A stretch of 64,000 nt of DNA, from NCBI GenBank assembly GCA_014338405.1, contig JTDE01000460.1, positions 156,494-220,493 of the forward strand, written 5' to 3'. Shown one piece after another: positions 9,691 to 23,940 of this stretch. A program made the position numbers and the translations under genes. Numbering within the stretch: position 1 is the stretch's first letter; each line of letters starts with the position of its first letter. The notes below the pieces were generated by a model, which was given only the letters and a program-made list of their open reading frames with translations, made no database searches and was not told the DNA's origin. This DNA is from Paragonimus skrjabini miyazakii (Eukaryota > Platyhelminthes > Trematoda > Plagiorchiida > Troglotrematidae).

Positions 9691-12477
9691 GACCAATAGG
9701 AATGCGACAGCTGCGATCATTTGTGGGGGATGTTCAACTAGAAATTATGCTGGCGTTCAGAAACGGTCATTTCGTTTTTATGTTGAAGAAAGCAAGATAA
9801 CCTTGACCCATGTGGAAGATTTAAGAATTAGTATTGTGGTCATATGAGGATTATTGCATGGACTTCTACTTGAAGATAAAAACTAGTTCGGCATCATCTG
9901 TTTCAATTGGTGCTTTCTCGAAAAATCTCGGGGTTCAACATGAACTTTTTTCCCGCTTACCGGCAATGCTAATTTGTCGTGCATTGCACAGCAGTGGTTC
10001 TTCTGTTCCATCACCGGCGCTTTCAAGACGTGCAAATCCTAGTTAAATTACTGGATATATAACTTATTTCAAACGTCAGAACTGTGAGGCACAAGACGAA
10101 GTTTATGTTTAGTGGATTCGTGCGATAGTCATTACTAAAACCCTGAGGAAGCCAGGCAACTAAAAATGATAGATTTCGGAAAATGTCTTTTGGCCATTAA
10201 AAGCGACAACATCAGATGTAGAGGATATGTCAAGCGATGTTTGTGGTTACATGTAGTGTGTTTCTTACAAACATAGAACTCAATAAGCCTGCACTAAATG
10301 TCACTTTCTTAAGCGTAAGTAAGTATTCACTTATTGTCATACGAGTGCTTTGATGATCGAGACGATTCTGCAAAACATTTCTTGTAAGGAGGTGCACCTT
10401 GTCACTAGGTTATCTGTGGGGAAGACCACCAAGGTGACAATTCAAACCATCCCTTGGGTTAGTAATGATGCCGCATTAACCAATCCGATACAAAAATGAG
10501 AACTGGCTTATTTTTAACCGAAAGTATATTTATACACATATATGTTTGAAATCGATCAAGGTGTTTCACATGCTATGTACAATGATCATATGACTAGCTT
10601 AAACGTTGCATGCGTGATTACAACCAGCCTTTTAACCCGCCTTCAAAAGTGGTGAAAAGTACTCGCAAAGTAAAGTCTTTATCACATGTTAACAAACCAT
10701 ATTTCATCTGCATCCACAAGGAGTGTGATGCGGTCAGCAGCCACATTGTGGTTGAGTTTGGGTGTGTCTTTGGAAAGTATCAGTACAAACAGTTATTTCT
10801 CCATCACAATACATCGCAAAAAGTCCTAATGTTTCTTGCGGCTGATTGTGACTGAACATTTAGGTTACTTAGAGTGAAATCAGGGGAGCTGTTGCAAACA
10901 TTGACCGCCCGCATGATTGTAACTTCCTTTCGTACTCGTGGCTATTAACTAGAAATAAACTTGAATCACATGGTTTCATGTAAAGTGTGTTGGCCAGTTA
11001 GCTTATCATGGAAACTGTCTTTCAGCGTGTCATACAACTTTTATACAAGATGTCATACAACGTGCATAAATTTGGTTTCTCGGGCCATCCATCTATAATT
11101 ATTAAGGGAAATTCAAAACAGCCTTATCGCAACTAATTGATACATTGCTTCATAAACCGGTTGAACAATTCCGTCGCAATGAAGGTTAAAATCAGAAAGA
11201 CAGAAACGTCTTCTAACTTTATAGATCAAGCCCTATACGAAGAACCCTATCTTCATTGTGAGCTGCAGATACTTCCACGCATAACACCCATTCTATGGGA
11301 AAAATCAATATCATCATCAAGAGAAGAGGAATTAGGCATTATATGTAAAACCCCATTTCGAACTTCATACCGTGCATATCAAGTTGCGTATACATCAAAG
11401 AAAAACAAGCAAAGTAAATATGAAATCAAGAAGTCATCTTCACAACGACTTACCTCGCTTTCTCCCCTCATTAATTTTCATTGCTTCAACGACAATTAAG
11501 TAATGGTGACATTCACAGCATTCCATCCGATTGATCGCAGTTTCACCTAGCATCACCAATCGCAGGTTTATCTTACTTAGTAGAGCATTGAGCGTGAATT
11601 TTAGCGACTGGCTTAGTAGCTGGCCTACTGCCCATTTACTTTATCAACCGATTAACGTTTGTTGAATTGTGAATTGCGTCAATCAACCGCGGCCTTAGTA
11701 ACAAAATTCATTGAGGCGGACGAGTAGTTCGCATCCTTAACAGACGATCAGTCATGTACGTCTATGCAACCCTCGAATTTTACCAGCTGTATCTTGTGAA
11801 CAAATATCTATTAATTATCGATCGGTTCCACCCGATTATTGTTAGTGAGTACACAAATTGATGGTCGAGCATATGAAAATCACTCGCCTCCTAAAGTGTG
11901 AGCGATCACCCATTGTACATGTAAGGTAACACCGCTTTCACAGTCCTCCTATATATAAACCTCTTTTCTTCTGGAGGATGACCTATATTGATCAAGAAGG
12001 TGGCAGTCCATACATTTTTGCATGTATGTTTCCATTTTAGGCAAAAGATTTTCCATTACATGCAAAGCAACTCACTTTGGTGCATTAGAATTTCCACGTT
12101 AGAATCTTGAAAGTAACAGCAAGAACGCAATTGGTCCAACTAACTGGAAGGAACAATCAATTTTAATTAGAGCACTTCACATTGGCTACTTTGGCCGAGG
12201 AAGTAGCATGGGTTATTCGAGGGTTGTCAATGACTTTGATTTATGAGAACGGGGTTAGCGGTCAAAGTGGAGCACAGGTCATCTGATCCTGTCCCTACTA
12301 ATTCATCAAACTGTGGACGGTATTGGTTCCTTTGACTGGTAAGGGGTTGCGAGTGGTTAGGAGTGTCTGTGGATCTCACGTCCAATAGGAGTGAGGTTTA
12401 GGGTCGTGGTAAGCTTCAAGCCGTACTGTGACAGTGAATCAGTTTGTGAGGACATTTTCATTAGTTCTCTTGTATCC
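9691..12477. other. Mostly unassigned; one ATG-initiated open frame
   Basis: I saw no transposon or RNA feature. The 11179-11499 frame is listed separately. The transposon's terminal inverted repeats should fall near 12.2-12.45 kb, but I could not pair any. Confidence 0.35.
11179..11499 (+). CDS. Open frame of 106 residues, unknown
   Basis: The ATG at 11179 opens a 106-residue frame of mixed, non-repetitive composition: acidic and aromatic in the middle (ALYEEPYLHCELQILP), lysine- and serine-rich at the end. The frame is open for some 14 codons upstream of the ATG. A possible 5' splice site (AAA|GTAAAT) lies inside it near 11418, so it could be an exon. There is no family match and it may be chance. 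Confidence 0.2.
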   Translation: MKVKIRKTETSSNFIDQALYEEPYLHCELQILPRITPILWEKSISSSREEELGIICKTPFRTSYRAYQVAYTSKKNKQSKYEIKKSSSQRLTSLSPLINFHCFNDN

Positions 12478-13352
12478 ATGGCTGACGGACGCAATTACAC
12501 TCTTATCAGTCCCGAAACACGCAGACGTATTATCAAAGCGTTCGAAAGGGGGGTTGACTGGCGCACGGTTGTCAAGTGTAATACCGCTTACAAGTGGCTT
12601 CATGTGGATTGTATCAGTTACGAAGCTCAGTCTTACAAAGGACATAGAGGCAAGATTCTGAGATAGATATGTTGTTGGAGTGGATTTCCGTGGACCCAAC
12701 GGTTACACTGAAATTTCCAAGATTGCATGTCAAGGCTGAGTTCGAGAAGGAGTTATCGACCAAAACGATCAGTCGATACTTGGATGGCTGATGCATAACT
12801 GCCAAGAAACTGTGCCAATTGCCCGTTGGCATGAACTCAAATAAGAATTTGGAGTTACGGCGACTGTTTGCATATCGACTGATGGAATGTTATGCAAATT
12901 CAAAGACTGTTTGATGGATAGATGAAACAAATTTCAATTTGTTCTGTACGAGGTCAGTGGGACGTTCACTGAAAGGAACAAGATTATGCGTCTCTGTAAC
13001 AAACAGCCGAAGCCGTAATCTCCATTTGATTGGAGCTATGACATCAAGTTTGATAGTAGGCCATATGACGAGGCAGGGAACATACAACAGCAACGACTGC
13101 AAGGGTTAGCTACGAACTCCACTAGATCAGACGAAGACCAGCACACCTATGTCAGATGTGCTGATATGCGACAACGCACCGGGTCACAGTGATCTGGAAA
13201 GTGTGTTTGCCGAGAAGTCATATAATGGGGGACAACTCTTACGACTGGCAACCTACTCGCCCATATTGAATCCAATTGAGAATGTCTTGAGCATGGTGAA
13301 AACAAGGGTCAAAAGGCAACTACATGTGCACCACGTGAAGATAATAAACTGA
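12478..13352 (+). pseudogene. IS630/Tc1/mariner-superfamily transposase, DD35E, inactivated
   Basis: The N-terminus has a helix-turn-helix type start (SPETRRRIIKAFERGVDW, ATG 12478). After a frameshift near 12610-12660, one frame runs to 13352 through three premature stops (TGA, TGA, TAG). It keeps the DDE landmarks: WIDETNFNLF with D at 12921-12923, LICDNAPGHS with D at 13170-13172, and LNPIEN with E at 13278-13280. There are 35 residues between the second D and the E, one more than classic Tc1. Length fits the family, but the gene is dead. Terminal inverted repeats were not found by eye. Confidence 0.8.
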
Positions 13353-13951
13353 GATCCTCAGTGTGTGTAAAGTCAACAGGAATGGAGAACTGAAACCTTG
13401 GAAGGAGTAGTCATCTCTGAAATGTGCGACGTCACCGGGGGCCATTGTGCTAGCTAGCAGCATACTGGAATATCTATTTTTCTGCAGCTAACAGTGCAAA
13501 CTTTTAGGGATGTCCACGATAAGATGACATCTATGGCTTTATCATTTTAGATTGTCTGCGTTGGCACGGTGATAAAACAAATAACGTCTTGACGTACGAT
13601 GCCGTCAAGAGCATAACAAACGCCTTGTACAACGGAAATGAATTATCTGACCGTATATTTATGACTAAAATATTTTCTGACATCAACAAAAACAAACATA
13701 ACCAACAGTCCTAAGAAATTCAAATGTCGATCAAACGTATACGTGCGTTGAACGTTTGGTGACGTGCAGTACCTGACGAGGGCAAATCAAAACTTTAAGA
13801 AGATTTTCACAGGCGATGTTTTTATGACCGAAGAAACCTAGTACACTGGTCAGTTTGTTGGACTCATTGAACGAAAAGTGCGGTTTCCTGACATTGGGCA
13901 ATTTAAAGCAGCAACCGAGGTGGATGTCTGAATCAATGGGTTCTCATTATC

Positions 13952-15743
13952 CTATTCATCAAGACGGCAAGAAAATACACATTGCGAGATAAAAACATTT
14001 TGCTTGTGACGTTGGATTAACAACGCCTCCGAGAACGCAAACAATTTGAGGTTGCGATTTTCTAATAGGACCACAAACGAAATGATGGGGTCATCCATAT
14101 GACCTGTTGCAATTGATGGTTTAACGATCGAAGACAGAATTTCTGTTCGGGTGTTGATATGCTGACCCGCGTTGAGTGACCGTTTGCACAAGCCAATTGG
14201 CGATGTGCTGCGCTCTTTTCCGTCGTAAGTTTCAGCTCGTTCTATCGATATATGAGTCACTGCAACTGCTGGCAGACTGATAGGAGACTAGAAACGCGGA
14301 GTTTTCCAGGAAAGAACGATTGGGGCAGTGGCGACTCATCCTGTGGATGGAAGCTAACAAACAGAGTTCGGCTGAATGATAACTGTAATCAATGGCAGAT
14401 TTCAACTATCAACTTACATCGACAATATTGTGTTTTACTGTGTAAGGAAGGTTGATGAAAACCTATTTCTTCGACACTGATGATGGTTGGGAGGTAGCCA
14501 CCCATTCCTCCTAATGAATCGCAACAAATTTGATGGGGTACCCATTCGCGAGCAAAACACTCCGCAAGAGCTTCTCTTCAGACCTTAGGTGATCGGTTGT
14601 GCACGGTTCTCCTTGCTCGATAAAAAAGCGTCCGCACTAAACTACGTTAGTCACGGGTGCAAATGAGAAGAACGGTAGGTACTGCCCACTCCATTTCGCT
14701 TTTCGATAAACAGACTGGCTAAGTGAATTATCTAAGCGCCCAGAAACAAGGTGAGTTGAATTAAACCGACGTAAACGATTTATGAAATGATCAAAATCGG
14801 TTAATATTAAGATGTCATCAACATACCGTTTATAAAGCAAAGAACGATCAATACAATCCGATATGACATCTTCGACCATTTCGAAAAAATTTCAGCCAAT
14901 GTTGGGTTTAACGGACTGCCCAATGCTACATCATCAACTTGCTTATAAACACATCCATTGAACTCGGATCGAATATTTTCCGTACACATAAGAACCGATT
15001 TCTTAAGATAGTCGACAGGAATAGATAGAGATGTATTAGGAATCAAAATAAAATTACACACATAATCGATTGTTTTATGTAACGGGATATTTGTGAATAC
15101 TAAATCAACGTCAAGTGAGTACATCTTTTTTCAGAAACTCACCGAAATACTCTTAAAAATACCACATATATCGAAGGAATCTTTCAAAGAACGAGAATTG
15201 AGGGTTTTACGAATGGGATTAAGGAGCTGAACCAGCCATCCAGCAATTTTGTGTTGCGCTGAATTGCTCATGGCAAGGATAAGCCTCAGGGAAACACCAG
15301 ATTTGTGCAATTTGGCTTATCTTCTAATTATTGATGTACAGCTTCAATTGTTTATATCCCCGCTAACTTATATATCCATCCAGTAAAAGAATTTGCAGTT
15401 TTCTCCGTATTTATTTTTCCACTAGAATGTTATTATCTGGCGTACGGTCAACTTTGAATTTCCAATCATCAACCAGGAACGTGTGCCTTTTCATCACATA
15501 ATCAGCCTAATTCAATATTATAATTCCAGCGTCTTTGTCTGGTTTCATAAATACCACGTCGTCTATCTGTCCTAGTTGTTTGGTGACCTCATAATGTACA
15601 AAAAGTAAACAACAATAGCAAATGCGTGACGATAAAAGTTGCTGCGAAACATCAACAATTTCAGCATGAAACCAACCTGCAATTTCGGGTGAAGTGAGAG
15701 ACAACATTTTTAGCTGGTTGTATGAGTTTTCAAACTTAATCAA
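13952..15743 (-). mobile_element. Penelope-like element: reverse transcriptase plus GIY-YIG tail, decayed
   Basis: Read on the minus strand in order: 15743-15507 has the N-terminal block ending VFMKPDKDAGIIILN (usual DKG.G.V pattern). 15124-14880 has SLDVDLVFTNIPL with the first catalytic aspartate at 15110-15112, then FNGCVYKQVDDVALGSP. After a frameshift near 14880, 14879-14637 has LLYKRYVDDILIL with the YVDD box at 14814-14825. 14640-14480 has the thumb-like LLRSVLLANGYPIKF. 14140-13952 has the nuclease C-terminus (ATGHMDDP, FSEALLIQRHKQNVFIS). Domain order and motifs are those of PLEs, including those known in schistosomes. Frameshifts and stops separate the blocks, so it is inactive. Confidence 0.85.
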
Positions 15744-15839
15744 GCGTCACGCACTGGCCACTGTTAGAAAAACGTGCTGACGCAATCAATTTCGTTGCCG
15801 TGGCAGTGAAGCCGTTTATCTAACCCTGATTACATCCAT

Positions 15840-15991
15840 GTGACATTCGTTCATTTCAATGTTTTGTGACTTTGCGTTAAACCCATACAGCGAAATGTTT
15901 TATGCAATCGACTGTTGAGAATAAACGAAATATTTGTATCTCGCAATGTTTATTTTCTTGCCGTCTTGATGAAGCTAATATGCTGAGTTAG
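15840..15991 (+). pseudogene. Inverted PLE tail fragment next to the main PLE copy
   Basis: The plus strand encodes NKRNICISQCLFSCRLDEA before a stop at 15989-15991, matching QNVFISQCVFSCRLDE at the end of the minus-strand element (13952-14000). The DNA match (CTCGCAATGT, TATTTTCTTGCCGTCTTGAT) is clear. So a truncated copy of the same family lies head-to-head with the minus copy, a typical PLE arrangement. Confidence 0.65.
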
Positions 15992-18900
15992 TCTACATAT
16001 ATACTTTACTCATGTTGGTTTAACAGTTTGAACGATTATTTACTACCCCGCTAGTCGCACTGGACAGTGTTTACCCTATGTGTGTATTCACCCTCTCAGC
16101 AAACTGGCGATGAGACCATATAGGCTCGGAATAGTAATGATACTTCACTCTGACAAGTTTGATCTCAGATTAAGTTGAGCCCGTTAGGATAAGCCGAACT
16201 AGGTTAGAATCAGCATAAATTATATTACGTATTGAAACATCTAACAACTGAGTCATTGTTTATTTGAATATCTATTGTGGTTTAAAATTTCGTACTAACC
16301 TGTCAGATCATTTTTAGCCTATACTATGAAAGTGTAGACACCGCCTGGGTGCCAGTGAACACGGTGCCGTTTTGTTCACGCCTCACACAACTCTATACGT
16401 AAGCCGTACAAATAGAATAGGTCTCTGTTATGGTCTCATTTGTCACTTTTACAGGGTATAAGAGCATTAACTACAAACAAATGGAGTTTAATACCCACAT
16501 TCTCCTCTTACTTTGGATGAACCCAGATCATCCCTTGGGAAGATGGGTAGCATCTTCAAAGGTGACATGCTATGGCCAAGGAACGAATCTTCGAACAGCA
16601 CCGGTTGAATACCGATGAAATTCGGTGACAATGTACTTGAACCAATTTATTAACAGATTGTGGACGAGGGGTTGCCAGCCTACAGCTTGCAAGTCCTACC
16701 GAAAATGAAAACAAATTTTAACAGTGGTTGTACACGTGACCAGCTCATCCAAAAACTGACGTGCATATTGAGCAAGTTATTATTCCAGCTGACCAATGTC
16801 CGCTTAGATGACGATCTAGATCCCGTCTCGTTCAGTTAATTCACGTGACAGACTGCATCAAAAAATATGCCAGTTTGTTTTATTGTTGATTTTACTACCC
16901 GAAGATTTTTCTGGGGAAAACAGACATCATAATTAACAATTGATATTTCATTATTAATGGTTTCACTCATCACCTATGGACTGATGTTTCTGAAAGTATG
17001 GGATATCACCCCCACAGTGTAATGTGGGGACAGAATGAGCTGACACTAGATGACTGCTCCGGAGAGGTGCTTCCAACTTGTGCAGTTTGTGGACCCGACA
17101 TTAATACGACTGATGTTGAGAAACTGGCAGCCTTGGCATTAATCTTCTAATACGTGTGATACTTCATAATGGGTATATATAATACTGCATTCAAGTGTCG
17201 TTGTTCTGACTTCGATATTCACGTACGGAGTGTTGTTCGAGAAGGCAATGCTGACGCACTTAGTGAGTAGAGGTGTCCATAAACCGGAAATATTTGTGAT
17301 CCACTGCTATAGATGAATGCAGCTCACCAGCGGCTCGGTGACTTGACGTACGGCCTCTGTCAACATAAAGGTTATCGACACCCTGTGTACATGAACGGGT
17401 CTTTTCACAACGTAAAGTTCGATTGTCTCTCCGGAATTCCCCTCTAATACGGTTCGAATAGATTCAGTATTTTCATGATGCTTGCTCCCAGTGACTACGT
17501 GGTAAAAATTGTGCATGATAAGGCGGTAAATGTTTCATAATGCCCAAATTCAAGTAGACATTTCACTCTGATCGGTCAGGATGTGAGCGGAACCCATCTG
17601 CTATGAACGACAACCTTGGCCTTACAAACTGGACTTAATTATCCCACAAGCATCGCTTGAAAATGCGTTGCCCCTTTAGAATGACGAGCGTAGCACATAA
17701 TAATACTGTCATTTCATACAGCCTACAGTTGACGATTAAATTGGCATCGTAAAGTTGTCTCTGAATAAATTCATGTAAGAGCGAAACACGAATTACATCA
17801 ATCTTCCTTGGAAGTCACTACGGTGAGCTATCACTTTCAAGGTCACTGCGGATAACCTTGAGAAATTACTTATGAGACGCAGCAGTAAATCTCAGATATG
17901 ATAACCGGTGGAACGCAATACGACTGACTTCACAGCGACTAGCTGGTATCCTTAGTACATGGTCCAAACACGCATGTCTGTACATCCTTATGGAACGAGG
18001 AGAATGATCTACTTGGTCCCAGCCAGTAACAACTTGCTCAAGAAGTCATTGTTGCAACAGATCAGTTAATGAGTTTTAAGTGCAACTGTTTTCCAGGACG
18101 ACGAATTTTCTGGTCCTCAAACTTTCACGTGATGGTTTTCATAGTTGTTGCAGTCGCGGATATCATTGAACACTGATCATTCACTTAATTACTCATCCAC
18201 ATAGATATTGGTCTCCACCATAGACAACTTCATTATTCAGTACTGTTGAACAAATATTAGGCATTGTTGTCGGATTGGAATAAAATTTAACCGTTTGATA
18301 AGAGTGGTAAAGTACAAAATGCTTTTTTTGTGTGAAACGGAATATAAGTGGTTTGATGACTCTCGTATATAGCCTGATTAGTGATCTCAGATTGAATACC
18401 GGTTCAAATAACACTAAGTTTACACAACTGTACCACAATTTAGCTCTTGATCTAGTTATATAAATTGGTGCTCTCGGTTGGGTAAACAACCCTCTCCCAA
18501 ACAATGGCGATTCAACTCTCTATTAACGGTAATATTTTCAAAGAGCGGACATCACATTCATATTGGCAGCCTGTCTTGTGTAAAATACAAGAAGGAACCA
18601 TCATTTCCAGTAACAAATGTTTTGCGTATATAACTTGACACTGGCAAATGTGGCGTTAGTAATTACCGTTTTGTGTAAATGAGTGTGTTCCAGATGTCCC
18701 TTGAAGTTTGTCATCTGTGTCGATTAACTGCATGTATGATAACTGTGCCACGCGTGGTATTGACCCACAACACAAGACAAAAATAGAGTTTTACAGTGTC
18801 TTAAGCAACTAATTGTTACGTTGAACCACAAACTACTATGGTCTCTTTATGTTGACAATTGTTTTACTGAAGTGAGGAGGTACAGTGTCATCGTATACCT

Positions 18901-21900
18901 TATTTTGTGAATTCATGCGTTCTGCCAGATTTCTTTCCCGGACTTTTAGCAAAAATGGTAAACTTTTCTCTAACACCAGCCATATACAAGATTCAGTCTC
19001 AGTGAATCTGATGTAGTTTAACAATTTATATCGTATAAATCGTTTGCCTCAGAAACGTTGCCCGAGGCTGAACATAATCTACATTCCGACCTTTCCAAGT
19101 GTATTATGATTTTATAAATCACGTTTTGTTTCATGCCTATGTCCATAGAGTGCATGCGGGCCTTTTAGTTACACAGCACAATTTTTTCTCAAACCCAAAA
19201 GTTTCACGAAAGAATTAGCCGCAAAAGACAACTGGCAAAGTTGTTAAGGCCGTAATTATGAACAGTCAGAGTATTCAACCTTTCTAGATGCATGAGGAAG
19301 TTTCTTCGTATGACCTCATTGGAATTACAAGAGAACATATACTCGAAATATATTAAGTTATTGATGCGATTGATTACGTCAGCTGTATTGATTACCTAAA
19401 GCAAACAAGACGCTGATCTTGTCGAATGACATAGAGCAGTCTTGTGTAGAAAAAACATACCGTTCGACGCTGGTTTTCGGTAGATTCGTGTTTGCAGATT
19501 ATTCTCCACAGTGAAATAATGAAGCAGAAACTAGTGTTATGCTCGATAGTGCGAAAACGGAGGCAACTAATTTCGGGCAATTAATCAAAAATAACTATTT
19601 ATTACAACAACAACTTTGTATATTTTGCCAAGACAAACAGATGAGTTAATCGAGGTGAGGTAGATCTCAGTTTTTACTGACCATGTTGCCAGGTGGCCTT
19701 CTTTGCCAAGCTGGCACTTCTTAGGAGCGAAAAAATGTGGCAGTTCATGACCGAATCTAATGCCAAGTTAAAAGTTCTACCTGATTGGAGATCGAGCCTT
19801 GTCGTCAAATCCGTTGGCTCATAATCATTATGACGTCTCATTTCTGATAACAATCGAGGGCGTTAAGCTACCTGCAACTTACAACGCTCACATAATCGTT
19901 AGGAAGTGTCAATGATGCGCTATCAGGAGATTTCACCCATAAGTTACAGCATAAGATTGGCGAAATGTTTGTTTCTTGTTGCAGTAATCACGTGTTTTAT
20001 CGCATCTCAAATAACCTTGACTTTTACCTCTAGTGTTGCACTATACGGCTCTGAAGATAATCCGTTTATTTCATAACTGGAGGACAAGCCAAGCCAACAG
20101 TTGAAAACAGTTATTAGAATTCGCTCAATCAAGTTTTCGTGTATCTCTGAAAAATGGCTGATAAGTTGCTTGCATAAGCTACCGATTTGTTCCAAATGTA
20201 GAAAATATTAATCGGTTTTTTTTGACTAACCTATCCAGAAAGACAAGCACAACTCTTATTGTCTTTTTGTTTCCAGTAATAAGTAGCCCATTTAACTTCT
20301 AAACGTAATTCGCCTGAGGATTAGTAAATCCATTGAAATACGACAGAACTTTCTATGAATCCACAAGAATATATATTTTTTATTTAAGTAGCATATTGGT
20401 GACGGTTAAAAATCCTGACATAACTGATAGCTCCGACTGATGCTTGCATTTAAACTGTAAACGATATAACATCATCGGTACGTAACAGCTTCAGCGTACG
20501 AAATTAAGCGTTATGTTTGATGAAGGTCACTGAATGTCCGTCTCTACACACAGTGGTAATGTGACATTTTAATCTGAAATCCTAATGGCTACTTCTGGCT
20601 ATCACTGACTGTCTGATCTGAGACCTGATTTGTTGCAGTTGGTCTTTGACCAGTTGCCTTCTTGACCTTAAGTCTGATTGTGTCCTTATTAATACTTTTG
20701 TATACATCCGGATCAGTCATGTATAATTTTGAACTTTCATGTGAATGGTTGTTTACTGTTGATCTGTGCCCATTGAACTGACCTTTTCACGACCGTCATT
20801 TGTGCGTTGGTATTCCGACGTGACCGCGTTTGTAACCCATCTACTTAACGTCACCTCTAATTAACAGAAAAAAATGTTTGACCATTTATTTGGTTACATT
20901 GTTCTCACTGAACCGTTTGCAATCTAGAGGCCATTTGTGAAGAACAACCGAACACGGCAAACAGTATGTTAACTGAGCACCCTGTTTTCCCCCAGCTTTC
21001 TTTCTAGAGAGGTGAACATTCAATGATTGATAGTTGCAGTGCCATACTCATCCTTAGTGAACTGAACAGTGAAAAGTGTCCGAATATATGCCGGCTACTG
21101 TGCACCTAGTAGCAACAAGAAATGATTCTGAAGCATCTGAAAGAAATCTGTCACAGTTCTGTCTCCACACAGAGTGATTAGTGTCTGCTTAGCAGTGTTG
21201 AATACAATTTTTTGGATCATAGTGGAAAGCAGGTTATTAACGGACTTACACTTTTATAAGCTGAACGTGGTTCGCAGTTGATAGCATTATTTTCACGCAC
21301 TTAAAATGTAGGTTGATATACAAGGAAAAATAATCGCTTCCTACCTAATATTACCTACCAGTAGAACATAGACTTGTCCATGCGTGGAGTTAGCGGGGTG
21401 CGGTCATAACGTTCAAGTGAGTTTAAGTGGACCAATAGAACACTTCGAACTTGGCTACTGCATCACGCAAATCTTCCACATCGTATGTTACGTTCCACTG
21501 CAAGCTATGACTAGGACGGGAAGTAGGTATTCTTAAGCAACACTCAAAGTTGCCAGGTCATTCGGTCCTTAAGGATACCTAAATTAAGGTGATTGAGACA
21601 TGTAAGTAGAATGCGTGGACACCCTTTGTAAGGACATAGTCAAACGGTTTAGGATGTTAGGCTGACAACTGATAACTAAGCTCAATGGAATGAATTCATC
21701 ATAGACCATGTTCGTCACTCGACTTATGACTCGTAATTCATCGTCTACCGCTTAATGGAGGCGGAAGCTAACTGGCCTTAGTGGCATGAACTTAGCGTTC
21801 GTCTGTTCGAGTTAACTTTGACGTTCAGACCATGCGCAAAAGCACGAATACCCAAAGTGTTGTGGACTTCGTTACACTCCAGTGTTAACGTATCTGTGTG

Positions 21901-23737
21901 TTAGCAAAGTACAGACATCTTTATTCCGATTGCTTAAGTTTAGGTAAACGAATTTTACGAACTCAATGCCATCCATTCACTTAATCTTCTCTGTAAATTA
22001 GGGTGAATAATCTCGCCTCCAATCAGTTATTAAGCTAATGTGCATTGTATTTCCATGGAGATTTATTTTTGGAATTAACCACGTTCCAGAAGGAAATAAA
22101 AAAATTCGAGGCTAAACGATTATAGACATCATCGGACAAAAAGTGCATGCTTTTGAATTGTAACAAACCTTATAGTTCCCCTATCAAATACCAGTTTCAA
22201 GGACGATTGAGCCACCCTTATCATTGTGTGATTTAGAACCAGTGACTAATGTTCACAAAATTACAGTCCGGGATCATCGGAGCATGGAACTCACAAATAA
22301 ATTTTATCACGTCTAGTAACTAGTATAGATAATTACTTTCTACTTGCTTTCGTAATTTACTGATTATTTTTTTCCAGTTAGTTATTTATTCCCACGGGTT
22401 GCACATTCGGTCGTCTGTAGCAGGTAGTTGCTGCCTAGTGAGAACAACCTTGAAATTTATAAAATCTAAACAACCTACTCCAATGACCATGTTAATTTGT
22501 GTTGTTTCGTTGTTGACTCAGATGTTTCAGTGGTTCGAGCAAACTAGTTATATTGTTGGGTATATAGAGTACCATGTTTCCAATTCATATGCTAATTTGT
22601 TCATATTGGATCATAAGTCATGAATATTAAATTAGGATCCAAACATCGTTAGAACTGTTACTCAACGTGTAAATATTTAGAAATAGTCAGAATCAATACA
22701 ATGTATTAAGTGAGCAGTTTGACGACTATTCATTATCTGTGGTGCAGAGGGACTATAACACTGAACGTGTTGTTTAAGCGGACCGAACAATTAAGCAGTC
22801 ACCTAATCAAACTAAGCAGGAAAAGTCAACTTACCGGACAAAAGATCATCATCAAGTCGGAACCATCGATTTTCTATATTACTTTGTTGATCATCATGAT
22901 TTTTGCCACTTCACAAACAAATGGCTCTCAATACTACAAACTACCCAATAGAATATTGGGCCAAACACGTGGTTAAAGTTTACCACATCATTACAAAATC
23001 CTAAGTAAGAATATTTTATCCAAATCTCTTAGCCGGTAGCTTTGTGTTCAGTTTGATTCGTGGTTCTTGCATATGTTAATTTATCGCACACCCACAAATA
23101 TATATGTATACATTACATTTTATTCTGTGTACGCATTAGGTAATTATTTCAAGTGGCAACATGTTTACTGTCAACAATAAGATCAAAAGCATCATTCCAT
23201 TTGCTAACACCATTTAAGGTATATACTACCCAAAATTCTACTCATTCGGAGTCTCACACATTCTAACGTCTGTAACTGTCTCCTCTGGTAGTAAGGAGGC
23301 TTTTGAGCAGGAAATTGTAATAAGTGACCTTGAAAATTATGAAATACCAACCAGTCACAAACATGTTCCAACCGTTAAATGTATTTCTGCTATTGCTGTC
23401 GCTGTACTCTACCTCAGCTTAAATGTCCCGTCGAAAACATGAAGAGCTATGTGAGAAATTAAAATGCCACAGTTTTGTTCGCAAAATACGTCATTATTGA
23501 TCCAACAACTGTACAACAACATACCAAATTAAAAATACTCACTTGTCAACTTGAATCTGTGATCATGATCTGGCGAGCACTTAAAAGTTCTTCTGTTAAC
23601 GCTGCGCACATGAAACAAGCTGTCAGCGGTGTAACGAACAAAAATTCATACAATGCACACCATAATAATATCCTTTCATACTGCTCTATACGTTTGATGT
23701 GTAGTGTGGTTTTAGCTTGATTGAAACGTCCTAATCA
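15992..23737. other. Long stretch without recognised genes; two exon-like islands
   Basis: I found no element proteins. Two plus-strand islands have strong splice context. 16455-16561 follows GTCACTTTTACAG, is open (WMNPDHPLGRWVASSK) and ends AAG|GTGAC. 22378-22423 follows TTTTTTTCCAG, is open in two frames and ends CAG|GTAG. Both are short and unlinked, so they are only hints. CCCCACA...TGTGGGG near 17011-17030 is a small 7-bp hairpin. Confidence 0.25.
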
Positions 23738-23940
23738 TGGATTTGGCAAATGGAGTTAACAAAACAGCCACCGTGTTTCCAGTAGGGGAGATCAGGCAAC
23801 TTCAGTACTGTTTACAGACGAATGTGACTAAGCATTTGTGGGTGACATTTTACGCGCATTTAATATGAGGTCAGTAGCCCAGTTGAGAACACGATTGCTT
23901 GATGAAAACGATGACTGGAAGTGAAATTACCGTCGTATTA
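23738..23940 (+). mobile_element. Hammerhead SINE, copy 3 (5' part only)
   Basis: It shares the family body (ATGGAGTTAACAAAACAG, GAGATCAGGCAA) and a decayed tRNA-like head (GAGGTCAGTAGCCCAGTTG). It breaks off where the hammerhead would begin. Confidence 0.5.
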
